This document shows, piece by piece, positions 12,033-22,436 of a stretch of 64,000 nt of DNA. The position numbers and the translations under genes were made by a program. Source of the stretch: Plantago major. Taxonomy: Eukaryota; Streptophyta; Magnoliopsida; Lamiales; Plantaginaceae. The stretch is from NCBI GenBank assembly GCA_026545765.1, contig CM048840.1:56606580-56670579 (forward strand). Direction: 5' to 3'. The first letter of the stretch is position 1, and every line of letters starts with the position of its first letter. Under the pieces are notes generated by a model. That model saw only the letters and a list, made by a program, of their open reading frames with translations. It made no database searches and was not told the origin of the DNA.

Positions 12033-13232
12033 GGCTGTTTCAGGGGTAGTAGTGGTTGCTGTTGGGAGAATTTCGGGAGTTATTGGTGGTGGAGTAGGAG
12101 ATGTTGGGGGATGTTACAGAACTTCCAAAAACGGCATTGATTACGGTATCCATGGTAGAAGTGGAAGAGTTTGCAGGGAAAGCTTTTTACAGAAAGGAGG
12201 GAAAGCTGGCGAATGAGAGCAGGAGGGAAAAGAGTGTGATTTTGGTAATATGACCCAATGTGTCTTGTTTGGCAAAAGGTGTTTTGGTAATAATTACCTG
12301 TTTAAGGAAAAAGATTTGCACAAATATATCTTTCCATACAAGTGTATGTAAGAATGTTAGACTAAAATTAAGGCAATCTTCAATCAACAAGTAACCAAAA
12401 ATGACTAGAGAAGATTTTCACTTAATTAAACAATACTGAACAGATTTATTAAGAGAAAAATCGAGTATCATAATTTTTCAAATCACATTACCTGTCAAAC
12501 ATCCACTGTTGTCCAAAATATTGGTTCATTGTTCTCTTAACAGGGTCTACCCAAAAACCAAAACACACAGAGAAACAAATAGAAAAAAACACATAATCGC
12601 TCCCCCTAAGGATAGGCACTATAAAGCCCCGGCTTCCCTGACAGAAGGAGAATAGAAGGAAAAGAATACTTCGGAATCAAAACATCACATTTCCATATCA
12701 CACTTGAAACTTCATACTCTAGCCAGACTCAAATCTATTTAGAGAGAGAGGGCTCAAGACCAAAACTGTCACCTTTTTCAGCACTTTAGAAAAATAAATT
12801 AAAATAGAAGCAAATGATTGAGTGCTAATTTCAGAGATGATTCAATCTATTCTTAGAGAATCTTGAACTTATAAAGTCAGGAAATGGCATACATCAACAA
12901 ACGTTTGGTCCCCATTGGACTCTTTTTTTTTTTTTTGCCCCCTTTGGGCTCTTTTTGGTGGTCTTCATTGGGCTCTTTTATTTTTCTTCTAACAAATAAG
13001 ATAATAGTGCGATTTTAGCAAACAAGAGATGACAAGAGTACCCTCAAACTTTTATCTCGAAAGAGCTTTTCAAGTACTTGGTTCAAGTGCAATGCAAGAT
13101 CAGTTCTAAAACTTCGGTAAAAGAGAGAGAAGAGATACAGAGAAACAAAAAACAAAAGAACACACAACACCACAAACTTTGCACACTACTATTGGTTGTG
13201 GTGTTAAGACAACAAGTGTGCTTTTCTCAGAA
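12033..13232. other. X spacer between RNase H and accessory ORF
   Basis: About 1.2 kb without a supported gene. It contains a G/T-rich stretch (12,040-12,120), a T-run flanked by repeats of the TTnGGCTCTTTT type (12,905-12,980), and a C-rich motif CTCCCCCTAAGG (12,600). Frames on the plus strand opposite the accessory ORF are shadows of its acidic repeats. Confidence 0.55.
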
Positions 13233-13808
13233 TCAGTTAGGGCGATGTCCTAGAGATCTTCTCATATTGAGAAGTCTCTTTCTATCTAAGGATTCGGTCA
13301 GCACATAAGCAAGTTGATCAATGGTTTCTACAGGTGATTGGTCAACAACTTGCATGTCAATGGGTTCCTTAAGACAATAATGATCTGGATTCTTAAAAAT
13401 GAGGGAAGTAGTAGTATAATCTGGTAATAACAACACAATGTCACTCGTTAGATTATAACCAATAAGCACATTGTTCAACCAAGCAAATTGAGTGACACTA
13501 CCCCCTTTTTTAACACATTCAGACTTGGTGGATAATAAGACAGAGTTTTGTTCCTTGTCAAACCATGAAACCAAATTTTTATCAAGATAAAAACATTCAC
13601 CACTAATTGATTTCATGTCATCCAATTCTCCGGACCAGTTAGCATCACTAAATCTCCATTGATTAGTGTCTATTTTTCTACTAAACCATAATTTTAAGCT
13701 AACATCCCCAGATATATATATATAGCAAATAACCCTAAAATGTTGGGTAGAAGGGTTGGGAATTATGGTAGTACCTTGTACATCCTGAAAATCTGACCTG
13801 TGAGTCAA
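13233..13808 (-). pseudogene. X RNase H domain (SIRE-like), truncated
   Basis: A 191-codon frame whose middle reads FSDANWSGELDD, then SISGECFY, LVSWFDKEQNSVLLST, the decayed form of the copia RNase H consensus (SDADWAGD, STSGGCFF, ISWFSKKQNS). The C-terminus LTESLDRKRLLNMRRSLG matches the usual FTKPLD... tail. The D-A-D core is partly changed (DAN). Upstream it runs directly into the protease part, because integrase and RT are deleted. Confidence 0.78.
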
Positions 13809-14545
13809 AGTTTGGTAGATAAAGTGACCTTTCTATCATACTTCTTACCAAAGTTGTTGTCACTGTTCCCCTAACATTGACCTGATCAGTTCCTTCAGAA
13901 GATAACCACTGTTTGTTGTGGCTCAGATCCTTTAGCGGTATAAACTCTGTATGTGGCTCAAAATTTCCTTTATCTGTTTCTCTTCCATGAGAATTACTTG
14001 TGAGATTTGAATTGCTCACTGTTGTTACAGATGTTGCCCTATCAGACCTTTTCATTGGTTCCTCTTGTTCTTTACCTGAAACGGTTAGACTAGAAGCAGA
14101 TTGCACAGACATAGGTTTTTCAACCTTACTCATGACATAGCAATTATTGTGAGATCTGACTCCACTTAGCATACACATACCACTTAGATCAATTACAGCA
14201 CAAGAATGTCTATCAAAGTGTACTTCCAAATCATCATCACATAATTGACTCACACTCAACATATTAGCAGTTAAACCTTGAATCAAAAGAACATTCTTGA
14301 GATCAGGAAATCCTAGAATGTTCAAGGTTCCCACTCCCAAGACTTTACCTTGAGTTCCTCCTCCATATGTTACTATTCCTTTTTGTTAAGGAACTAGGAT
14401 CTTGAGGTATTCTTCTGTACCTGTAATATTCCTTGAGTACCCATTGTCAAAGTAACACATTCCTACATTGTCAGATTCTAGAACAGATAGAACCACTTTA
14501 CATTGAAGGTTAGGTTGGGAACTTCCTGTATTATTTTTCTGAACA
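13735..14545 (-). pseudogene. X protease region, decayed
   Basis: On the minus strand a copia aspartic protease can be followed: CYFDNGYSRNITG (active-site triad DSG changed to DNG, near 14,430-14,460), a stop near 14,388, then the open frame from 14,340 with VGTLNILGFPDLKNVLL and MLSVSQLCDDD. These match SIRE-type proteases. After about residue 90 of that frame similarity ends in low-complexity sequence and the frame runs into the RNase H part about 0.5 kb later; the expected 2 kb of integrase and RT is gone. Confidence 0.75.
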
Positions 14546-14554
14546 TTTTTATCC

Positions 14555-15851
14555 TGTTATATCTTTAAAGAAGAACAAGAAGGAAGCATCCAGCAGAAGA
14601 ACTCTTTCATTGAAGATCAGAAGACTGCACAAGATTGCTGAAGACTAAGGAAAAATGTGTCCTCAGATACCTTGGCTCAGATACTAAGTGTCTGAGATAC
14701 AAACGTTTCAATAGGTTTCTAATGAACTAAAGGCCACTGAGAATGGACTTGCAAAGCCTCAGATAGCTTGCATTGTTCCGTTGACACTACAGGACAAAAG
14801 TTGGTACAGTGCATTTATTACGCATACAGAGATATCTGAGCAAAAGAGGAAATCTCTGAAAAGAGACGAAGCTCACTGTCGTACTAACTTCAGATATTGT
14901 TAGTTTGAATTTCATTGAGCCTAACGGATAGTAATTCAAACGGCCTGATTTTCAACTATAAATATCACCTCTTAGAATGCTTGAAAGATACACTTGAACA
15001 CTGAATACACAGAACTTCATACATTATATTCAAGCATACAAGCCTTTCTGCCTACTTACTCTCTAGCTTACAGTTGCGACTAAAGCTCTTGAATTCTAAG
15101 TAGCACGAAAGTTCTATGTGTCCTGATACTTAACAAGAATTGCATATTGTGAAGGAGTTGAATCCAGAAGATATAGTTGCGACTTTTATCTGTGATTCAT
15201 TCTCTTGAACAACATCAAGACTTGGGTCAGTAAACAACAAGTTACCACACATGGAAAAGTGTATTAAGTAATATTGATTCTACAGAGCACTCCTACATAA
15301 CTGTAAAAGTTATTAAGAGCCTGCTCTCCAGACAAACTACCATAACCAAAATACCAACTGGCATTGAGCATAGGAAGTACTTAGTTTGGGAAACTAAGGA
15401 ATAGCGCAAAGGTTACTAAGTAGAGGAAGTACTTAGTTGGGTAAACCAGGGAACAACTCAGGGGGAACACTTGGTTGGGAACCTAGTGTTAAAGGGATCA
15501 ATAGAGTGGATTTTGTAAGGAGAACTCATCATCTTATCTTAGTGAATTCAAGTCCTGAGAAAGGGCGAGTGGATTAGTTGAGGGATTACGCCACCCTCAG
15601 ATACCACTATAAAAGCTTTGTGTTATATACTTACTGCACTTACTTTCTGTATTTATTTTTACTTGCTGAGCATTTACACACTTATAGCTTGCTGAGCACG
15701 TGCACTTATCTGAAAAGACTTCCGCTCTCTGAGACTAAGTATCAGATACCTTCACAAGTATCTGAGAAACTGTTTTATCGTCAAAAGTTTGAAAAGAATA
15801 TTCACCCCCCCCCCCCCCGAGTCTTTTACTTTGTCGTTATCTGGACCAACA
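14555..15851 (+). repeat. Y 5' LTR
   Basis: It begins TGTTATATCTTTAAAG; relative to the 3' LTR (TGTTAGGATATC...), about 160 bp after TGTTA are missing. It ends TATCTGGACCAACA two bases before the primer site. A C-run (14 C) lies at about 15,807-15,820. A TATA box lies at 14,957-14,964. Confidence 0.85.
14957..14964 (+). promoter_or_regulatory. TATA box in the Y 5' LTR
   Basis: TATAAATA in the context CAACTATAAATATCACC, kept in the Y 3' LTR (about 27,292) and in the Z 5' LTR (47,864-47,871, minus). The likely element promoter; the start site would be about 30 bp downstream. Confidence 0.6.
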
Positions 15852-15853
15852 AG

Positions 15854-15865
15854 TGGTATCAGAGC
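15854..15865 (+). other. Primer binding site of Y (initiator-Met tRNA)
   Basis: TGGTATCAGAGC two bases after the LTR end, a perfect plant initiator-Met site. Confidence 0.92.
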
Positions 15866-15969
15866 AGGAGGTTCCCAAGCCTTCTGCACTGAACCTAGAT
15901 GCTAGATAAGTGCCCACTAACCGCTTACCCCCTGCAATTGATTTGTTTGTTTAGTGTGTTTATTGTAGG

Positions 15970-18481
15970 ATGTCTTTAAGCGACGCTCCCATTCTCAAGG
16001 CAGAGAACAATAAAAAATGGAAGAACAACATGACGCTTCCCCTGGAATCTATCAGTGACGAAATGATTGAAGTGATAAAGAATGGCCCCATAGTCATTCG
16101 ATAATAAAAGCAAGTCATTAAAGTTTCAAATGGTCGAGACAAGGATCCTGCTGACAAAGATGGTGATGGTTCCTCCTCTTCTGGTACAACTACAAGTGGA
16201 AGACCAACTGGTGAAATTGTTTATGAACCAAAGCCCAAACATCTTTGGACATCAGAAGATTCCAAGAGAAATAGGCTAGATGGTCAAGCAATAAACATCA
16301 TCATTCGTTCTACTCCAGACCACATACAGTGCAAACTGTGGTGTGCAAAAACGGCGAAAGAGGCCTGGTCACTGGTTGAAGAAATCTGTGTCGGCACTGA
16401 GAAAACCAAGGAAAACAAGTTCGATGTTTTGAAGCTCAAATTCCAAAACTTCAAACAAGGTCCCACTGAGACTCTTGAAGAACTTGATTTCAGGTTTACA
16501 ACACTGATGAGTGAGATGGCTGCACTTGGTGAGATTGAGAGATATTCTAACTCTGAAAAGGTTAAGACTATCGTGAGAAGTCTAAATCAAAACTGGGAAC
16601 ACACTCAGTACTTCTATTTCAACCAAGGAATGCTTAACATCACTCCAGTGGAGCTTTTCTCACACTTGGCAACTGTCAACTATGAGACAAAACAAAGAGG
16701 ACATATGGCTGCTGAAACATCACAGAATGTCGCTCTAGTAACTCAAGGTACTTCTGAAAAGAAGGATACCAAAGAAGTGACTTAGGAAAATGCTCTTGCT
16801 GTAAAGCATATGAGAAAGACGTCATTCAGGAGATTGAAAGAAGAAGGACCAAAGAGAAGCTGAAAAAGCATCTAGGTCCCAACTATCACCAGTACAAAAG
16901 TATGTAATTGACTAGCTCGCTGAACAAGCCTGCTCAGGAAGCATCAAGTACTGAGGGAGCAGAAATCGGAAACGATATATGTTTCTATTGTTAGAAACCT
17001 GGTCACTTTAAAAGAGACTACCCAACTTATAACAAGCTAAAGATGGTGACAAGAAAGATAGGAGAAACTTCAAGAGAGGTCAGAGAGCTATGCTCACTGA
17101 AGAAAGGAAGAAGATCCAAATTCAATTGGATGCTCTTGATCTTGATTCTGAGTCTAAAGATGAAGATGAAGATGATTCTAAACTTCCATCACCAGAGTTG
17201 TGTGGCATCACTCACGAATTGGTTGAAGAAGAAATGGGCGGAGTTGCCGAGGAGATCTATCCAGATTGCTCCAACATTGAGTCATGACTAATAGCTGATG
17301 AGGTAACCACTATTTCTCCATTTGTAAACTATGAGAGTGATGAGGAAAGAATCAAAGATCTAGAACACCTCAGAATGGAACTTGATCTTTAGGAAAGAGA
17401 ATTTATGGTTGTCCAAGCTAGAACCAAAATTCTTGAAGCTGAAAAGAAGTGTCTTGAAAAAGAGTGCTCAAAACTGCAGAAGCTATCTGAAACAAAGGAT
17501 GCCGATAATGCATTACTAAAGGCACAGATAGATGAGACAAGAAAGTTACACGAAGAGCCAATAGATATACTTCAAAAGAAGTGTGAAGGTCTTCTTTCTG
17601 AGAACAATGAACTCAAAAAGAAAGAATTATCCTTCCAATCTTATGCCAAAGCTTGTGACACTCTCACTGAAGTACACTCATACCTGAGAGATCCTTCAGA
17701 GAAAGGAGGACTTGGGCTAGACACGCAAATAAATAGTTCTATTATTCTGAACAAGAATGATACAAGAATGACATTTGTTAGTGGTCAGCAAGGTGATTCC
17801 CAAACAACCTATAGCATTGGTCAGAAAGCTAAGGCTGCTGACAATGGAAAGGCAGTTGTGACCATGCCTTTGAGGGAAAAACAAGTCCCAAAGAAATCTG
17901 TCGGGAAAGTTCCTGTAAAGGGACAACACACTGAAAAGTGTAATCACCCACAATGCTATGTCTCTCAAAAAGGGAAGATTTCTGGAGCTGGAAAATTCTC
18001 TAACGTCACGTTTTCTAGAAAGAAAAATGACCCAGAGACTAGTAAGGCTGCTGAGAGAAGATATCTATCGGCACCAGGTGCTCGAAATGGCATTGGCTAC
18101 AAAGTCATTAGAAAATAACTTGCTCATGAATACAAACTAGAGCAAGAAGGATGGATGAAAGCTAGAATTGCTCACAACAATCATCAAAAGTGGAAGAAAG
18201 AACAAACCACAAGCAATCTGAATGCCAGGGCTAGAAGGAATCTGAGAAGGAAAGCTAAGTTCGTTGAAAAGCAGACTCAGCAACCCGACAGGTATCTGAA
18301 AGCACCAAGAAACACACCTAGAAGAAAAATAGTTCTTGATAATAATGATACTAATCATTCACCTAGAATTCCTCCTTATGTTCCTATTAGACAAAAGAAT
18401 GTCCCTAAGAAATTCATTCAAATGTGGATTCCTACTGGGAGATAGTTTAGTCTAGATGGTTCTATTGTTGGAATGAGAACC
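15970..18481 (+). pseudogene. Y gag with C-terminal coiled coil
   Basis: It starts MSLSDAPILKAENNKKWKNN; stops follow at about 16,102. The capsid-like core is open at 16,429-16,785 (FQNFKQGPTETLEELDFRFT, then SNSEKVKTIVRSL). A 1-base shift near 16,815 precedes the zinc knuckle at about 16,980-17,020, where C-F-Y-C is followed by a stop in place of Q and the last Cys is Tyr, so RNA binding would be lost. From 17,405 a charged coiled coil follows (EKKCLEKECSKLQKL), then a basic region (MKARIAHNNHQKWKKEQ) to a stop at 18,443. Z carries the same gag in better condition. Confidence 0.82.
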
Positions 18482-18508
18482 TAACTCCATGTTTCCTATT
18501 TTGTGCAG
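18482..18508 (+). promoter_or_regulatory. Conserved stop plus splice-acceptor-like sequence at the gag-protease border of Y
   Basis: In frame with the protease there is a TAA (ACCTAACTCC) followed by a pyrimidine stretch and TTTTGTGCAG. CTAAC fits a plant branch point and GTGCAG an acceptor. The same stop and acceptor are present in Z. I cannot see the donor. It could equally be an inherited stop or a readthrough site. Confidence 0.4.
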
Positions 18509-21500
18509 AACACTCTAAAGAAGAATCCAACGTGGCACTTTGACAGTGGATGTGGGAAGCACATGACAGGAGATAAAGCAAATCTGGTTAACTACAGAGT
18601 ATGCGATACAGGATTAAATATTAGGTTTGCTGGAGGAGAAGTGAATCCAACCGTAGGATTTGGAGATCTGAAAATTGGAGCCCTTACAATCACTGGAGTA
18701 CTACATGTAGAGGGATTGAAATATAATCTTCTCAGCATGAGTCAATTTGTTGACAAGGGGTTCTCAGTAAAGATCAAATCTAAATTATGCAAGTTGATTG
18801 ACAATTAGCCAAAACAGGTAGTCTTGGTTGCTAGGCGGAAAGGAAGTCTGTATGTTGCTGACTGGGCATCTGCCACAACTGAAGAATGTCTCATGGTGAG
18901 TCAATCTGGCTACACTGAAGACAATTGGCTATGGCACAAAAGGATGAGTCACTTGAATTTCTAAACTCTGAATAAGCTAGCCAAGAAAGAATTGGTTATT
19001 GGATTACCTAAGATAGAATACAGAAAAGATGGTGTATGCTCAGCTTGCTAGTTAGGGAAACAAGCCAAAACATCTGTCAAGTCTAAAACTAGACATTCCA
19101 GTGTGAGGCTACTGCAACTGTTACATATGGATCTCTTTGAGTCTCAGTAACTAGTTATGCAGGAAAGAAGTATGGTCTGGTTGTTGTAGATGACTACTCA
19201 AGATTCACTTGGGTTGTTTTTCTCAAACAGAAATCTGACGCAAGGGTTGAGATACCAAGCTCACTGAATAAGCTTGAAGTCATGAAAAATGACAAGGTAT
19301 CTGTGATCAGAACAAACCATGGTACTGAGTTTGTAAACCAATACATAAAAGGAAGAATAGGACCCTAAAAGAAGCAGCAAGAACAATGCTTGCTGACACT
19401 GAAATAAGTGATATCTATTGGGTTGAAGCTGTAAATACAACATGCTACACTCAAAATAGATGTTTGATCAACAAACACCATGACAAGACTCCCTATGAGT
19501 TATTGATTGGTAGACCCCCTAGTATCAAACATTTAAGGGTGTTTCAACCAAACACAGATGAAGGAGTATTTCTTGGTTATTAAATGAATAGCAGAGACTA
19601 CCGAATCTACAACAAAAGGACATAAAAGAATGAAGAATCTGTCCATGTAGTATTTTATGAAGGAAACAAGAAAGTAGCCATGAATGAAGAACTCTCAGAT
19701 AGGTTTAAGGAACTTATGATCAAAGATTATGAACGAGAATCTTCAAAGGGAAATAATTGTGTCATTCACTTAGAGGATGAGTCTGACGAAGAAAGACAAC
19801 CATTGCCAAGTATCAACAAGATGACTCTAAGGCATGATGAAGAGTTACCTATGGGGAATCCAAAAATGGATCAAGTCACTGAGAATCTTCATTATGAAGA
19901 GGTCTCTGAGCATAAGGTTGCTGAGAAACATGTCTCAGATACCCAAGACACTGAACAAGTGTCAGATATCCCGAGCACATCACATGTGCCAGATATCTTA
20001 GATACTGATCAAGTATCTTATAATGATCATAGTGATATAGAAATGAATCATAATGATAATGATCCTACTAGTTCTAAACCCATTATAAAATGGATAAGAG
20101 ATCATCGTGCAAAGGATGTGATAGGTCCTTTAGACCAAGGGGTAAGAACTAGGAGAGCAATTGCTGTAAATGTAGATTCTCTCTATGGATGTTTCATCTC
20201 AGATATTGTACCAAAGACCATTGAAGAAGCATTAAAAGACCAAGATTGGATCTTAGCAATGCAAGAAGAGTTGGGTCAATTTGAGTGAAACAAAGTCTGG
20301 AAAATAGTTCCCTACATTGATGGAATATCTGTCATAGGAACTAAGTGGGTTTTCAGAAACAAGATGAATGAATCTGGTGAAATAACCAGAAACAAAGCAA
20401 GGTTGGTTTCCAAGTGATTTACCCAGACTGAAGGACTATATTTTGATGAGTCATATGCTCCATTTGCAACATCGGATGCAATCAGACTATTTCTAGCCTT
20501 TGCAGCCCACAATGACTTTAAGGTTTACCAAATGGATGTCAAGAGTGCATTCTCGAATGGTGAACTTGCTGAGGAAGTCTATGTTGAGCAACCAACTGGT
20601 TTTGAAGTTTCTTCAGAAAGCAAGATGGTCTATAAGCTTCCGAAAGCTCTGTATGGGCTTAAACAAGCTCCAAGAGCATGGTATGACACATTGGCCAAGT
20701 ATTTGCTAGGAATTTGATTCAAGAAAGGAGAAGTTGACAAAACTCTCTTTACATTGAACCATGATGGGAAACTACTCTTAGTATAAGTTTATGTTGATGA
20801 CATAATCTTTGGATCTAAGGACAAGCAACTTTATGAAGACTTTGCTGAGCTCATGAAAAGTAAATTTGAGATTAGCATGATGGGAGAATTGAATTACTTC
20901 CTAGGGTTGCAAGTCAAGCAACTTAATGATGGAATATTCATTAGTCAAACAAAGTATGGTAAAGATATGCTCAATAAGTTTAATCTAAAGCCTTCTGAAA
21001 AGAATGCCAAGATACCTATGAGCATTGGAACCAAGATGACCTGTACTGAATCTGATAAGAGTGTTGAAGAACACAAGTATAGGAAATTAATTGGGTCTCT
21101 ACTATACCTTACTGCAAGCAGATCAGATATTCAATATGCAGTTGGTGTATGTGCACGATTTCAGACAAATCTAATGCAATCACGCTATAATACTGCTATG
21201 AAGATTTTAAGGTATGTTAAAGGTACAGTGGAAGTTGGTTTGTGGTATCCAAAAGAGAGTGGATTGAGTTTAGTTGGATATTCGGATGCTGACTATGCTG
21301 GATGAATGCTTGATACAAAAAGTACCTCAGGAACATGTCAATTCCTCGGTGCTAGATAGATATCATGGTTCAGCAAGAAGCAAAACTCAATTGCCACATC
21401 AACCACAGAAGCAGAGTATATTGATGCTGGGTGTTGTGCTTCACAAATTTTGTGGACACAACAACAACTCAGACACTATGAGATCAATGAAGGGAAAACT

Positions 21501-21712
21501 CCTATTTTCTGTGACAACACATGTACTATTGCCATAACTTGAAATCCTAAGTTTCATGCAAGAACAAAGCACATTGATGTTAGATACCACTTCATTAGAT
21601 ATTATGTTGAAAAAGGCAATATTGAGATACTCAAGATTGGTACTAAAGACAAACTTGCAAATATCTTCACAAAGCCTCTGCAAGAAAGTAGATTCCTACT
21701 TTGAGACATAGT
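18509..21712 (+). pseudogene. Y pol: protease, integrase, reverse transcriptase, RNase H
   Basis: Protease: WHFDSGCGKHMTGD (DSG intact). GAG-pre-integrase: WLWHKRMSHLNF, then CSAC followed by a stop in place of Q. Integrase: VVVDDYSRFTWVVFLKQK, then VIRTNHGTEF, where the second catalytic Asp is Asn; a stretch after this is deleted. [30 protein letters not shown] and an intact YVDD at about 20,791-20,802. RNase H: YSDADYAG, STSGTCQFLGAR, SWFSKKQNS, ARTKHIDVRYHF, FTKPLQESRF. At least eight in-frame stops and several frameshifts make it non-functional. Domain order gag-PR-IN-RT-RH marks Ty1/copia; RNase H style fits SIRE. Confidence 0.9.
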
Positions 21713-21745
21713 CTTGGATTGATCGAACTACCAAGGTGCTAAATT

Positions 21746-21914
21746 GGTCACTGAGACGGGAACTCACTGAGCCAATAAGAGAGGAATAAGGTTTTCTGAG
21801 AAAGAAAGGAACTAAAAGAATGAAGGAGATATCTGAGATGGGTACTTAGATATCAAGGCTAAAAGTTGTAAAAGTTGGTTAAAAAGGTATCTGAAACGGG
21901 TATTCAGATACTTG
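21746..21914 (+). repeat. Hairpin array of Y between RNase H and accessory gene
   Basis: Three inverted repeats: about 21,746-21,776 (ACTGAG, loop ACGGGAA, CTCACTGAG), 21,828-21,854 (GATATCTGAG, loop ATGGGTA, CTTAGATATC) and 21,887-21,912 (GTATCTGAA, loop ACGGGTA, TTCAGATAC). Stems pair almost perfectly and the 7-base loops share the form AnGGGnA. Z has a longer set in the same place. Confidence 0.75.
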
Positions 21915-22436
21915 AGGCCACTGAGTAAGGGGGAACACAAAAGGAGAGAAGTTGACCAATAGTACATTATGTCAGAAGTTAACTATCTCTTTTGTTTTGA
22001 AAAATTTCCATTCTTGTGATAATTTTCAAACAACACTGGACGATTAATTAATAATCTCAGAAACCAGTTTGTCTCCTAGTTACAGGTTACTGAGAGTCGA
22101 ATGTGACTCAGATAGCTATTAGCCAAATAGCATTAATTGGGCACAATTATATGTGTTGATTGATATCATTGATGAGAAATCAATCTAAACCATTGAAAAA
22201 TGGCGCTTGTAATTCAACGGATCAGATAAGTCAACTTAGCCCACTCGCGCAGAAACCGAGTAACTGGCCCCACATTTCACTTAGCACAAAAACAGCTAAA
22301 CCTTCTATCTTTTCTCTACGAATCTTCTCTAAAATTGTCTGAATTTCTGCTATGTTTTTCTGCAAAGAATTTCTTAATCGAATTCGACTCTTAAACCCCT
22401 TTCAATCTCTCTTATCTAACTTCACTGTTTAAAGAG

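Noticed and set aside
14550-14554. Target-site duplication for Y
   Set aside because: TATCC on the left and TAGAG on the right do not match; the left LTR is altered near its start, so no duplication is claimed.
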